Shown: positions 37,441-45,095 of the stretch, in pieces
Numbering within the stretch: position 1 is the first letter of the stretch
Layout: the number at the start of each line of letters is the position of its first letter
Source: an uncultured Lachnospiraceae bacterium
GTDB taxonomy: Bacteria; Bacillota; Clostridia; Lachnospirales; Lachnospiraceae
Direction of reading: 5' to 3'
Length of the DNA: 64,000 nt
Assembly: GCA_946182825.1 (NCBI GenBank)
Contig: CAMGZH010000012.1
Span: 1-64,000 of the forward strand
Notes under the pieces: model-generated
Seen by the model: the letters and a program-made list of their open reading frames with translations, nothing else
The model's database searches: none
Told to the model about the DNA's origin: nothing
Position numbers and translations under genes: made by a program

Positions 37441-37517
37441 AGAACCTCCTATTTGTGTATTTTGATGTTCTTAAAGCCATCCCTTGGCTCCAGCGGACCA
37501 TCGCGATTAACAACAAC
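37441..37517 (-). promoter_or_regulatory. rplS leader RNA, L19-leader-like
   Basis: Leader of about 75 bases between the predicted start and the rplS binding site. It folds into a perfect AGCCA/TGGCT hairpin with an AGGGA loop nested in an outer GATG/CATC stem, with an A-rich tail before AGGAGG. Firmicutes rplS genes carry a known L19 leader that allows autogenous control, and this element is in the right place with a similar nested shape. Assigned by position and structure, not by alignment. Confidence 0.6.
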
Positions 37518-37523
37518 CATGAT

Positions 37524-37552
37524 AGTTTATCATAATTTGCTCTCTATAGCAA
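37524..37552 (-). promoter_or_regulatory. rplS promoter overlapped by a palindrome
   Basis: Minus-strand -35 TTGCTA (37547-37552), 17-base spacer and -10 TAAACT (37524-37529), just after trmD. The perfect 15-base palindrome ATGATA-GTT-TATCAT at 37519-37533 covers the -10 box and could be an operator. Confidence 0.55.
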
Positions 37553-37555
37553 GGA

Positions 37556-38296
37556 TTATTCTCCCAGCAGATTCTTTTTCAGACGATTGGACAACTTCTC
37601 CCGAAGCTGTGGCTTTGCCTTCTCCCACAGATCCGGCCGTCTTTCCTTCGTTCGCTGGATCTGCTGTTCCAGACGATACTCATGGATCCTGCGGTGATCT
37701 CCCGACATAAGGATCGGAGGCACAGCTTTCTCCCGCCAGACCTCCGGTCTGGAATACTGGGGATATTCCAACAGATCCTCTGCAAAAGTCTCACCCACTG
37801 CAGACTGATCGTTGTGCAAGACCCCCGGCACAAGCCGGCTGATGCAGTCCACAAAGACCATAGCCGGCAATTCACCGCCGGTCAAAACGTAATCTCCGAT
37901 GGAGATATAATCCGTTACGATCTCTTCCAGCACACGCTCATCGATTCCCTCATAGTGGCCGCAAAGCAGGATCAGGGTATCTTCCTTCGCATAGCCCCCG
38001 GCCATAGACTGTTTTAGGGTCTTGCCCTGAGGTGTCATATAGATCACCGGGCAGTCATGTCCTATTTCTTCCCGAATCGCCTGATAGCAGTCATACACCG
38101 GCTGAGCCTGCATGACCATGCCTGCCCCACCGCCGTAGGGATAGTCGTCCACCTTCTTATGCTTGTCCGTGGTATAGTCGCGGATGTTCACACATTTTAG
38201 CTCCAGAAGGCCCTGCTCCATGGCGCGACCGGTAATACTGTTTCTTAGCCCCTGTTCCACCATTTCAGGAAACAACGTCATCACATAGATTTTCAT
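37556..38296 (-). CDS. trmD: tRNA (guanine-N1)-methyltransferase TrmD
   Basis: 246 residues. Methylates G37 of tRNAs to prevent frameshifting. SPOUT fold with the knot region motifs CGHYEGIDERV and SIGDYVLTGGELPAM. The ATG at 38296 shares its first base with the rimM stop (TAATG) and follows GGAGGAG. The longer frame is not chosen. Confidence 0.96.
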   Translation of the reverse strand: MKIYVMTLFPEMVEQGLRNSITGRAMEQGLLELKCVNIRDYTTDKHKKVDDYPYGGGAGMVMQAQPVYDCYQAIREEIGHDCPVIYMTPQGKTLKQSMAGGYAKEDTLILLCGHYEGIDERVLEEIVTDYISIGDYVLTGGELPAMVFVDCISRLVPGVLHNDQSAVGETFAEDLLEYPQYSRPEVWREKAVPPILMSGDHRRIHEYRLEQQIQRTKERRPDLWEKAKPQLREKLSNRLKKNLLGE

Positions 38297-38814
38297 TACA
38301 ACTCCTCCAAACCGGGAAGGAGATGGATCTTCATGCATCCCTTATCCAGATCAACGCCCAGGATACAGCTCTTGATCGCCGGCACCAGCACCTTCTTGCC
38401 ATCTTCCTTTGTGATCTCATAAACATCGTTTGCACCGGTAACCAGAATATCACTCACCTTACCGTAGGCACTTCCATCCTCAAGAACCACATCGATGCCC
38501 AGAATATCTCCCACAAAATATTCGCCCTCACCAAGTTCTTCCGCCTCTTCTCTCGGGATCATAAGAGCGCACTTCCGCAGAAGGGCTGCCGCATCCATAT
38601 CACAGACCTCATCAAAGCCGAGGATGACCTGTTTTTTAAAAAACTTAACACTACGGATATGAAGTTGGCTTCTACTGCCATCCGGCTTTTCCAGCGTTAC
38701 CGTTTTCAGTCTTTTGAATCTGTGCATATCATCTGTTGTCGGAAAGACCTTCACCTCACCGCGTACGCCATGTGTTGTTGTGATCACACCAACCTGTAAA
38801 AATTCAATTGCCAT
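38296..38814 (-). CDS. rimM: 16S rRNA processing protein RimM
   Basis: 172 residues. N-terminal RimM barrel (VGVITTTHGVRGEVKV) and C-terminal PRC-barrel (GEYFVGDILGIDV). Binds S19 and matures the 30S head. Start has AAGGAGTGGCACT upstream. Confidence 0.96.
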   Translation of the reverse strand: MAIEFLQVGVITTTHGVRGEVKVFPTTDDMHRFKRLKTVTLEKPDGSRSQLHIRSVKFFKKQVILGFDEVCDMDAAALLRKCALMIPREEAEELGEGEYFVGDILGIDVVLEDGSAYGKVSDILVTGANDVYEITKEDGKKVLVPAIKSCILGVDLDKGCMKIHLLPGLEEL

Positions 38815-38839
38815 AGTGCCACTCCTTTATTACGAACAT

Positions 38840-38872
38840 ATCCCGGTGGTTCCATACGGAACACGCCGGGAT
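38840..38872 (-). promoter_or_regulatory. intercistronic hairpin between khpA and rimM
   Basis: Compound stem-loop: outer arms ATCCCGG and CCGGGAT (7 base pairs) and inner arms TTCC and GGAA. No U-tract follows, so it is more likely an mRNA stability or processing element than a terminator. Confidence 0.5.
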
Positions 38873-38884
38873 ACGTCTGTAATA

Positions 38885-39115
38885 TCAATCAACGATATCT
38901 ACAATAACTTTCTGTTCGGATTTATTGGCTGCAGCCTTAACAACAGAACGAATCGCCTTCGCAATCCGGCCCTGCTTACCAATGACTTTTCCCATATCAT
39001 CAGAAGCAACATGAAGTTCAAGGATCAGAGCCCTCTCCTCCTGCTTCTCTGTAACTGTAACCTCTTCCGGATGATCCACCAAAGCTTTGGCGATCACTTC
39101 AACTAATTCTCTCAT
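38885..39115 (-). CDS. khpA: KH-domain RNA-binding protein KhpA (YlqC)
   Basis: 76 residues, a single type II KH domain with the nucleic-acid-binding loop IGKQGRIA. Global RNA chaperone that pairs with KhpB in Gram-positive bacteria. Located between rpsP and rimM as in Bacillus. Confidence 0.95.
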   Translation of the reverse strand: MRELVEVIAKALVDHPEEVTVTEKQEERALILELHVASDDMGKVIGKQGRIAKAIRSVVKAAANKSEQKVIVDIVD

Positions 39116-39185
39116 AGACGTCCATCCTTTCCGAATTAGACCCTATATGAATCAGAGCCAAGACTCCTTCGTCCAAAAAGTTTTC

Positions 39186-39428
39186 TTATTTCTGGATTCC
39201 AGCGTTCTTGAAAAGACGTGCAACAGTATTTGTTGGAACAGCACCGTTTGCAAGCCACTTCTTAGCAAGCTCTTCGTCAACCTTTACCTCAGCCGGCTCA
39301 ACGTTAGGGTTGTATGTACCAACCTGCTCGATGAAACGACCGTCACGTGGAGCGTTAGCATCAGCTGCTACGATACGATAGAAAGGTGCTCTCTTCTTAC
39401 CCATTCTTGTTAATCTTAACTTTACCAT
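39186..39428 (-). CDS. rpsP: 30S ribosomal protein S16
   Basis: 80 residues. Typical [19 protein letters not shown] start and [15 protein letters not shown] motif. Ribosome binding site AGGAGGAAAC. Follows ffh by 68 bases. Confidence 0.98.
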   Translation of the reverse strand: MVKLRLTRMGKKRAPFYRIVAADANAPRDGRFIEQVGTYNPNVEPAEVKVDEELAKKWLANGAVPTNTVARLFKNAGIQK

Positions 39429-39496
39429 TAATGTTTCCTCCTAAGTTAAATAAAAAATATATGAAATAGGCTATGCTTGCCATCTTTCCTGTTTCA

Positions 39497-40864
39497 TCAG
39501 AAGCCAAATCCACCAAACGGGAACTTACCCTTCCTGCCTCTGCCAAAGCCCTTCATCAGACCCGGCATCTTCTTCATCATCTTCTGAGATTCGTTAAACT
39601 GCTTCACAAAGCGGTTGACCTCAGCGATATCCAGACCACAGCCCTTAGCAATACGATTCTTACGGCTGACAGACATAAGCTTTGGATTCTCACGCTCCTG
39701 TGGTGTCATGGACTTGATGATGGCCTCAATGTGCGCCAGCTTCTTCTCATCCATTGCCTGACTCAGCTCATCCATCTGTCCGGAAGAAAGTCCCATACCC
39801 GGCATCATACCAAGGATTCCGGTAAGGCCTCCCAGCTTCTTCATCTGCGCCATGGACGTTAGATAATCATTATAGTCAAAGGATGCCTTCTTGATCTTCT
39901 CATTCAGGTTCTTGGCCTGTTCTGCATCAAAGGTATCCTGTGCCTTCTCAATCAGAGTGAGCATATCACCCATGCCCAGGATTCGACTCGCCATACGATC
40001 CGGATGGAACTGTTCCAGATCAGATAGCTTCTCTCCCATACCACAGTACAGGATCGGGCATCCTGTCACAGCGCGAATCGAAAGAGCCGCACCGCCTCGG
40101 GTATCACCATCCAGCTTCGTAAGAACAACACCGTCAACTCCAACCTTCTCCTTGAAGGTAGAAGCAACGTTTACCGCATCCTGACCTGTCATGGCATCTA
40201 CCACCAGAAGCGTCTGATGAACTTCCACGCCGGCCTTGATATTCTCAAGCTCCGCCATCATGTCCTCATCCACATGAAGTCGACCTGCCGTATCCAGGAT
40301 CACGACATTATTCTTATTGACCTTCGCGTGTTCTACCGCAGCCCTTGCAATGTCCACCGGGGACTTTCCTGTTCCCATAGAGAACACCGGAACCCCCTGC
40401 TTCTCACCATTGACCTTCAACTGCTCGATTGCAGCCGGACGATACACGTCACAGGCAACCAAAAGAGGGCTCTTGCCCTTCTTCTTCATCTTGCCGGCAA
40501 GCTTGGCTGTGGTCGTTGTCTTACCTGCACCCTGCAGACCTACCATCATGATCACGGTCATGGCCTGCCCCGGCTGATAAGCGATCTCCGTCATATCAGA
40601 GCCCATCAGAGCTGTCAGCTCTTCGTTCACGATCTTGATAACCGTCTGTGCCGGATTCAAACCGCCAAGAACATCTCCTCCAACGCAGCGTTCCTTTAAC
40701 TTCTTGTTAAAGTCCTTAACCACCTTGAAGTTAACATCCGCCTCAAGCAGTGCCATTCGCACTTCCTTAAGAGCTGCATTAACGTCATCCTCTGAAAGAC
40801 GGCCCTTACCGCGAAGGTTCTTAAATACGTTTTGAAGTTTATCGGATAAGCTGTCAAATGCCAT
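39497..40864 (-). CDS. ffh: signal recognition particle protein Ffh
   Basis: 455 residues. N domain, GTPase G domain (GLQGAGKTTTTAKLA, DTAGR, TKLDGDTRGG) and methionine-rich M domain that binds signal peptides and 4.5S RNA. Targets membrane proteins to SecYEG/FtsY. Preceded by ylxM. Confidence 0.98.
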   Translation of the reverse strand: MAFDSLSDKLQNVFKNLRGKGRLSEDDVNAALKEVRMALLEADVNFKVVKDFNKKLKERCVGGDVLGGLNPAQTVIKIVNEELTALMGSDMTEIAYQPGQAMTVIMMVGLQGAGKTTTTAKLAGKMKKKGKSPLLVACDVYRPAAIEQLKVNGEKQGVPVFSMGTGKSPVDIARAAVEHAKVNKNNVVILDTAGRLHVDEDMMAELENIKAGVEVHQTLLVVDAMTGQDAVNVASTFKEKVGVDGVVLTKLDGDTRGGAALSIRAVTGCPILYCGMGEKLSDLEQFHPDRMASRILGMGDMLTLIEKAQDTFDAEQAKNLNEKIKKASFDYNDYLTSMAQMKKLGGLTGILGMMPGMGLSSGQMDELSQAMDEKKLAHIEAIIKSMTPQERENPKLMSVSRKNRIAKGCGLDIAEVNRFVKQFNESQKMMKKMPGLMKGFGRGRKGKFPFGGFGF

Positions 40865-40893
40865 AGCTTCCTCTTCTATTGATTCAAATCTGA

Positions 40894-41208
40894 TTAAAGT
40901 TCCGCAAGGATCTGCTGCGCAAGTATGTGCGCCCGCTTCGGATCATCTGTCTTCTGAATGTCCTCGGCCGCCTGGCGGATCTTCTGAAACTTCTCTAACA
41001 AATGAAGGGCGCTCTCATACTCTTCCAATGTCTTCGAGCACCGACGGATCTGATCCGAAACGCCCTGCCTGCTCATGCCCACCTCTTCCGCGATCTCGCT
41101 AAGAGACAGATCTTCATAAGCATATTCCTTATAAATTTCCTGTTGATGCTCCTTTAACAGATCTCCGTAGAAATCATATAAAAGGCCGCGACGTATCTTC
41201 TCATCCAT
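40894..41208 (-). CDS. ylxM: YlxM sigma-like DNA-binding protein, SRP-associated
   Basis: 104 residues from the ATG at 41208 (AGGTG upstream). Helix-turn-helix similar to sigma region 4 (YAYEDLSLSEIAEEVGMSRQGVSDQIRRC). Universally next to ffh in Firmicutes and affects SRP assembly in streptococci. The longer frame is not chosen. Confidence 0.93.
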   Translation of the reverse strand: MDEKIRRGLLYDFYGDLLKEHQQEIYKEYAYEDLSLSEIAEEVGMSRQGVSDQIRRCSKTLEEYESALHLLEKFQKIRQAAEDIQKTDDPKRAHILAQQILAEL

Positions 41209-41330
41209 TTCATTCACCTGTACGAGTATAATCGATGAACAAATGGGTGTCAAGTATTTTTCTTTACACCTTCAAATCTCGTCCACGAGAGTAGCGTGAA
41301 GCATTTATCTCAACACAAACCGCCCCTCTC

Positions 41331-43427
41331 TTACATATTCTCCAGGATCCGCGCTCTTTCTTCCATGATCTGTTGAAGCAAGACAGCCGTAGAACCGTTA
41401 CCGGTAGCATCCGGATGGTACTTTTTCACCAGAAGGCGGTATTCCTTCTTAAGAATGGAAAGATCTTCCTTTGCAGCCTCCGAAAACCAACGCCGCCTGC
41501 TCTCGCCGTCGAAGTCCTCTCCTGCCGCCTGATATGCCGCCCGTTCCCGTCTTTGCTGTTCTTCCTGTGCCTTTCTCTTTGCCTTTTCTTCCTCCCGCTT
41601 TTTGCGTTCCTTCTCCAGGCGTTCTGCCTCTCTTGGATTGATAAAGCGCTCAGAGTCAAATGTCCTTTCCTCGTCCTCGGCATCCTCCATCCCCGACATC
41701 TTCTGGTTCACAAAATCAATATGGGGCAGACTCGTTTCATATCCCTCCGGCAGGATGAAGTAAAGTTCCTTAAAGTTGGCGACCCGCCAGGAGATGGCCG
41801 TCTTTGTAAAGGTAGAAAACAACAGATCTTCGTCCCGGTACAGCCGCAGGATATAATTGGTCAGCGGCTGATCCGCCTCTTTTAAAATAACCGCCCGCAT
41901 CCGTGCTTCTGCCGTAGCCGTTACAAGAAGGTTCCCCAGTTCCTGCCGAATCTCAAGCTTCATCTCCTCAAGCTCTTCTCTTCTGTCCTCACAGGATGCG
42001 ATCTCCTCCCGAAGATCATAGATCTCATCCTCAAAACGTCTGACATCCTCAAGCCGCCCCTCATGGAAGGCCGTTTTCTTCTCACCGGCAAAAAACCGCA
42101 ACTTCTCCCTCGCCTTGTAACTACGCTTATTGGCAATATCGATAAAATTATCGATCCTTCGGACCGCCCGAAGCAGCGGCTTTGCCTCATCCTTAGTATA
42201 GGCTAAAACCAGCTGCAGGATCTCCGGATCCTTATAGATCTGCACCGCTACAAAAAAATAGCTATAGGCGCAATCCACCAGCTTCCTTCCCGGAATCGGT
42301 CCGTGCCCCTCTCCCCAGTCACGTTGCTGAAGAAGTTCGATCAAAAGCTCCTTATTTCGAAGCATCAGAGCATAGTGCAGGCAGCTAAATCCAAGATCAT
42401 CCTTGCAGGTAAGCAGACCCTTGGCCGGAAGCTTTCCTGTCAGCATAGCCTCAAACGCACTGCCCATCACTTCCTTCTGGTACTTCGCCCGAAAACCGCA
42501 GATCTGCCACAACCGCCTTGCCGAAAGATGATCTCGGATGGCCCGATACATCGGTTCATACAGCTCGCGGTCATCCATTCGTATACACAAAAGGCAGAGG
42601 ATCACCGCCTCATGTAGCGTCAGTTCCATTTTACGAAGGAGATTGCCGTAGGGCTCCACAAGACTTCTTGTCATAGGAAGTGCCAGCACGCCGGAGAGAT
42701 CCTCCACATAAGACTCATAAAAGAGTCCATCCGGTTGTTCCAGACTTTTAATCAACTTGCTGTGCACCATCCCCCTTACCGACGACAGAAAACTCTGATA
42801 GGTTTCTTCCTTCATATCCCGGTAGGAATCCTCTGCCAAAAGCAGAACCACCGAAGAAGTAAAAGCCGCATCCTTTCCTATGATACGGAGGAGCTTTTGA
42901 TGCTGTTTTGTCAAGCGCCCGTTCTCCCTCATTCCCTTTTTCACATGGGAAAGAGCCCAGGCAAGGGTATACTCATAGCGTTTTCTTTCCTTTTGATCCG
43001 CCATCATAATATGCTGCTGCAGATAGGTCAAAAGCTCTACCAATTCCGCCCCCGTGGTATCGGAAGGCGCCACGGTCTGACCGAAGATCTGAGTCTTCGA
43101 CTCCTTCGACAACAGCCGCACCCCCTCCTGAGGGCTTTCCTGATAGATTAAATACTGACAGATTGAAGAAAGGGGGATACGATTCTTCTCCCCCCAATTC
43201 TGGTGAATCGGATGAAAATAAATGGCCTGATCGGTGATGATGGTGCCATTCCCCTCCAACTCCATAAGAGAATATGCGGAACGATAGGCATAGACCACCA
43301 TCGTCTCCTCTTCCGGAATCTGATAATCCTTATAGTACTGCCCGGTTGAAGGCAGATCCTTCAAGTTGAACTTTAAATTCCTACAGCGTCCTTTCCCCGC
43401 CATAAGAAGCGCTTCATATCCTGTCAT
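41331..43427 (-). CDS. large protein with C-terminal J domain
   Basis: 698 residues. N-terminal region of about 140 residues with an all-beta, PH-like pattern (ETMVVYAYRSAYSLMELEGNGTI), a long helical middle including an ankyrin-like helix pair (FSCLHYALMLRNKELLIELL, about 350), a coiled coil (about 440-500), a Glu/Lys/Arg-rich helix (about 600-640) and a C-terminal J-like segment with the HPD motif at residues 671-673. No transmembrane helix. The J domain implies cooperation with an Hsp70. Start ATG has GGGGAG upstream. Role unknown. Confidence 0.75.
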   Translation of the reverse strand: MTGYEALLMAGKGRCRNLKFNLKDLPSTGQYYKDYQIPEEETMVVYAYRSAYSLMELEGNGTIITDQAIYFHPIHQNWGEKNRIPLSSICQYLIYQESPQEGVRLLSKESKTQIFGQTVAPSDTTGAELVELLTYLQQHIMMADQKERKRYEYTLAWALSHVKKGMRENGRLTKQHQKLLRIIGKDAAFTSSVVLLLAEDSYRDMKEETYQSFLSSVRGMVHSKLIKSLEQPDGLFYESYVEDLSGVLALPMTRSLVEPYGNLLRKMELTLHEAVILCLLCIRMDDRELYEPMYRAIRDHLSARRLWQICGFRAKYQKEVMGSAFEAMLTGKLPAKGLLTCKDDLGFSCLHYALMLRNKELLIELLQQRDWGEGHGPIPGRKLVDCAYSYFFVAVQIYKDPEILQLVLAYTKDEAKPLLRAVRRIDNFIDIANKRSYKAREKLRFFAGEKKTAFHEGRLEDVRRFEDEIYDLREEIASCEDRREELEEMKLEIRQELGNLLVTATAEARMRAVILKEADQPLTNYILRLYRDEDLLFSTFTKTAISWRVANFKELYFILPEGYETSLPHIDFVNQKMSGMEDAEDEERTFDSERFINPREAERLEKERKKREEEKAKRKAQEEQQRRERAAYQAAGEDFDGESRRRWFSEAAKEDLSILKKEYRLLVKKYHPDATGNGSTAVLLQQIMEERARILENM

Positions 43428-43450
43428 AATTACTCCCCTGATCCTGTAGA

Positions 43451-43643
43451 TTAAATCCTATGGATCTTTAACTCTCCAAAAGAACTACGGATATGATTGA
43501 CGATCTGCCATTCCTTCGGGACATATACATCCATCTCTCCAAAGGAGGCCTGACAAAAGATCTCAACCGTATCCCCCCGCCAGCATCGCATGATCAAAGA
43601 TCACAGACAACTGGCCAAATCGTCCATTATCATTATAACGGAT
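43451..43643 (-). pseudogene. frameshifted 3' remnant of a LiaF-C-like beta-repeat gene
   Basis: Two minus-strand reading frames join into one coherent sequence if one G is removed from the G6 run at 43573-43578. The first frame gives GRFGQLSVIFDHAMLAG and the second gives DTVEIFCQASFGEMDVYVPK and WQIVNHIRSSFGELKIHRI. The repeated aromatic-FG and V/IP patterns match the C-terminal beta domain of LiaF-like (cell-wall-active antibiotic response) proteins. There is no in-frame start codon, and a TAA lies at 43644-43646. The 5' part is missing. It may be a decayed gene, or one with phase variation plus truncation. Confidence 0.6.
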
Positions 43644-43682
43644 TTATTTCAGAAGAAAACAGCTTTTATGAAAAGGAACAAC

Positions 43683-43711
43683 TTGAACCAAGGCAAATCA
43701 TATGGTAATAT
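43683..43711 (+). promoter_or_regulatory. ssrA promoter
   Basis: Plus-strand -35 TTGAAC (43683-43688), 17-base spacer and -10 TAATAT (43706-43711). Predicted start near 43719, about 11 bases before the mature 5' end. Confidence 0.7.
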
Positions 43712-43729
43712 AAGAAATAAGTGTTTTAC

Positions 43730-44065
43730 GGGCTAGTAAAGGTTTCGACAGGGATCTTGCAGCTGGTGAAGCGAGCCGCAGGGAGATGCGTTAAATCACA
43801 AATTAAATTTAAACGCTGAAGATAATTTAGCATACGCTGCCTAAGGGCAGCAGTCGCCTTAATGCACCTGCACATTAAGTCACCGGCTTCAAACATGCAG
43901 GAAACGGCATTGGCAAAGCTTTGAGTTAATGTACGTATCATGAAGCTACTAAAGCATTAAGGGTGTGCTTCCCCGTAATGTGGAGGGAATGTCAAAGGAA
44001 TCACTACGCTCGTAGAAGAACAGGGAATGGATTTTTGGACGCGGGTTCGACTCCCGCCTGGTCCA
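43730..44065 (+). ncRNA. ssrA: transfer-messenger RNA (tmRNA)
   Basis: Rescues stalled ribosomes by adding a degradation tag. The 5' acceptor strand GGGCTAG (43730-43736) pairs with CTGGTCC (44058-44064) in 7 base pairs, including the G3-U70 wobble used by alanyl-tRNA synthetase. The TAAAGGTTTCGACAGGG start and the T arm GCGGG-TTCGACT-CCCGC are diagnostic. The base after the acceptor stem is A, followed by TCA rather than CCA, so the CCA end is not fully encoded. It faces smpB convergently, with a small membrane gene between. Confidence 0.95.
43815..43844 (+). other. tmRNA proteolysis tag reading frame
   Basis: Reads GCT GAA GAT AAT TTA GCA TAC GCT GCC TAA, i.e. AEDNLAYAA. If the resume codon is one triplet earlier (AAC), the tag is NAEDNLAYAA. 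Clostridial tags such as AEDNFALAA have the same length, so GCT is more likely. The ending LAYAA replaces the usual ALAA. Confidence 0.7.
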
Positions 44066-44070
44066 TCAGA

Positions 44071-44119
44071 AGAAAACCCCAGTAATTTCGCGGAATCCGC
44101 GTTTTTACTGGGGTTTTCC
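44071..44119 (+). terminator. bidirectional terminator between ssrA and the small membrane gene
   Basis: Arms AAAACCCCAGTAA and TTACTGGGGTTTT enclose an inner CGCGGA/TCCGCG hairpin. T runs exist on both strands, so it should end both ssrA and the convergent minus-strand gene. Confidence 0.85.
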
Positions 44120-44151
44120 TATGTTTTGAAATTTCAATATATAGAATTATA

Positions 44152-44397
44152 TCACTTTGGCCCAATAAAGTTTTGCATTCCCCTAGTTCTTGCCTCAACC
44201 TCCAGCATCTCTTTCGTTTCCTTCAGCCGTTCTGTTTCAGAAGACGAAAAAGCCATAGCATCATTCCGACATGTTCTTTCCGGTCTTCTCCCCTTCAGCT
44301 GTCTTTTATAATCGATATCCGCAAGTATCTTCCTTGCTACCGGAACAAAAATCAAAACCGCCAGGCAAACCAAAAGTGCTATCTTCGCTTCGTTCAT
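44152..44397 (-). CDS. small single-pass membrane protein
   Basis: 81 residues. One N-terminal helix (IALLVCLAVLIFVPVA) followed by a charged cytoplasmic-type tail. ATG at 44397 has GGAGAG six bases upstream. A consensus extended -10 promoter lies upstream and a terminator follows, which together support a real gene. No family recognised. Confidence 0.6.
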   Translation of the reverse strand: MNEAKIALLVCLAVLIFVPVARKILADIDYKRQLKGRRPERTCRNDAMAFSSSETERLKETKEMLEVEARTRGMQNFIGPK

Positions 44398-44453
44398 AAT
44401 CAACTCTCCTTCCCCAAAAACACAACCTGCCAACACCATGTCCGGACACCTTT

Positions 44454-44462
44454 ATTATACCA
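44454..44462 (-). promoter_or_regulatory. extended -10 promoter of the small membrane gene
   Basis: Minus strand TGGTATAAT, an extended -10 element without a good -35. A 10-base palindrome TGTCCGGACA (44439-44448) falls at the predicted start point and could be an operator. Confidence 0.5.
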
Positions 44463-44549
44463 AATCGAAGTGTTTTTTCTTCATAATTGTAAAAATTATA
44501 ACAAATTGCAATAATTTACAGTTTTTTATACAAAAACAGCTTTGTTTTT

Positions 44550-44587
44550 AAAAAAAGGTTCGATGAACCTTCTGTGTTCATCGAACC
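44550..44587 (-). terminator. rho-independent terminator after smpB
   Basis: Perfect 12-base arms GGTTCGATGAAC and GTTCATCGAACC with a 7-base loop, followed on the minus strand by seven T residues. Confidence 0.9.
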
Positions 44588-44607
44588 CTCATATCAACCA
44601 TATTACA

Positions 44608-45081
44608 CTACACGCGCAGCCGAACCTTAAAGTCGCGCTCCGCTTCCCGCATCTGATCGCGCTTCGCAATATCCGCTCTCTTATCATAGAGTTTCTTACC
44701 GCGGGCGAGGGCAATCTCAACCTTTACCCTGCTGTCCTTAAAGTAAGCCTCCACAGGGACAATGGTATATCCCTTTTCTTTCATTTTCTGTTCAAGCTTT
44801 AAAATCTCAGCCTTGTGCATAAGAAGTTTGCGCGGACGAAGAGGATCCTTATTCATAATATTGCCCTTCTCATAAGGCGCAATATGCATCTGGTAGATCC
44901 AAATCTCACCGTTCTGAATTCTGACCCAGGCTTCCTTTAATGAACAACCACCGGCACGAAGTGACTTCACTTCAGTTCCCACCAGTGCAATTCCGGCTTC
45001 GAAATATTCATCCAGAAAATAATCATGGCGAGCCTTTTTATTGCTTGCAATGATCTTGCGTGGCTCTTTATTCTTTCCCAT
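44608..45081 (-). CDS. smpB: SsrA-binding protein SmpB
   Basis: 157 residues, normal length. OB-fold protein that delivers tmRNA to the ribosome. [18 protein letters not shown] and the C-terminal tail [21 protein letters not shown] are typical. Starts 14 bases after rnr. Confidence 0.97.
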   Translation of the reverse strand: MGKNKEPRKIIASNKKARHDYFLDEYFEAGIALVGTEVKSLRAGGCSLKEAWVRIQNGEIWIYQMHIAPYEKGNIMNKDPLRPRKLLMHKAEILKLEQKMKEKGYTIVPVEAYFKDSRVKVEIALARGKKLYDKRADIAKRDQMREAERDFKVRLRV

Positions 45082-45095
45082 GTCAACCTCCCAGT

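Noticed and set aside
43493-43708. 71-residue plus-strand frame before ssrA
   Set aside because: No binding site, overlaps the ssrA promoter, and the minus strand carries a recognisable gene remnant.
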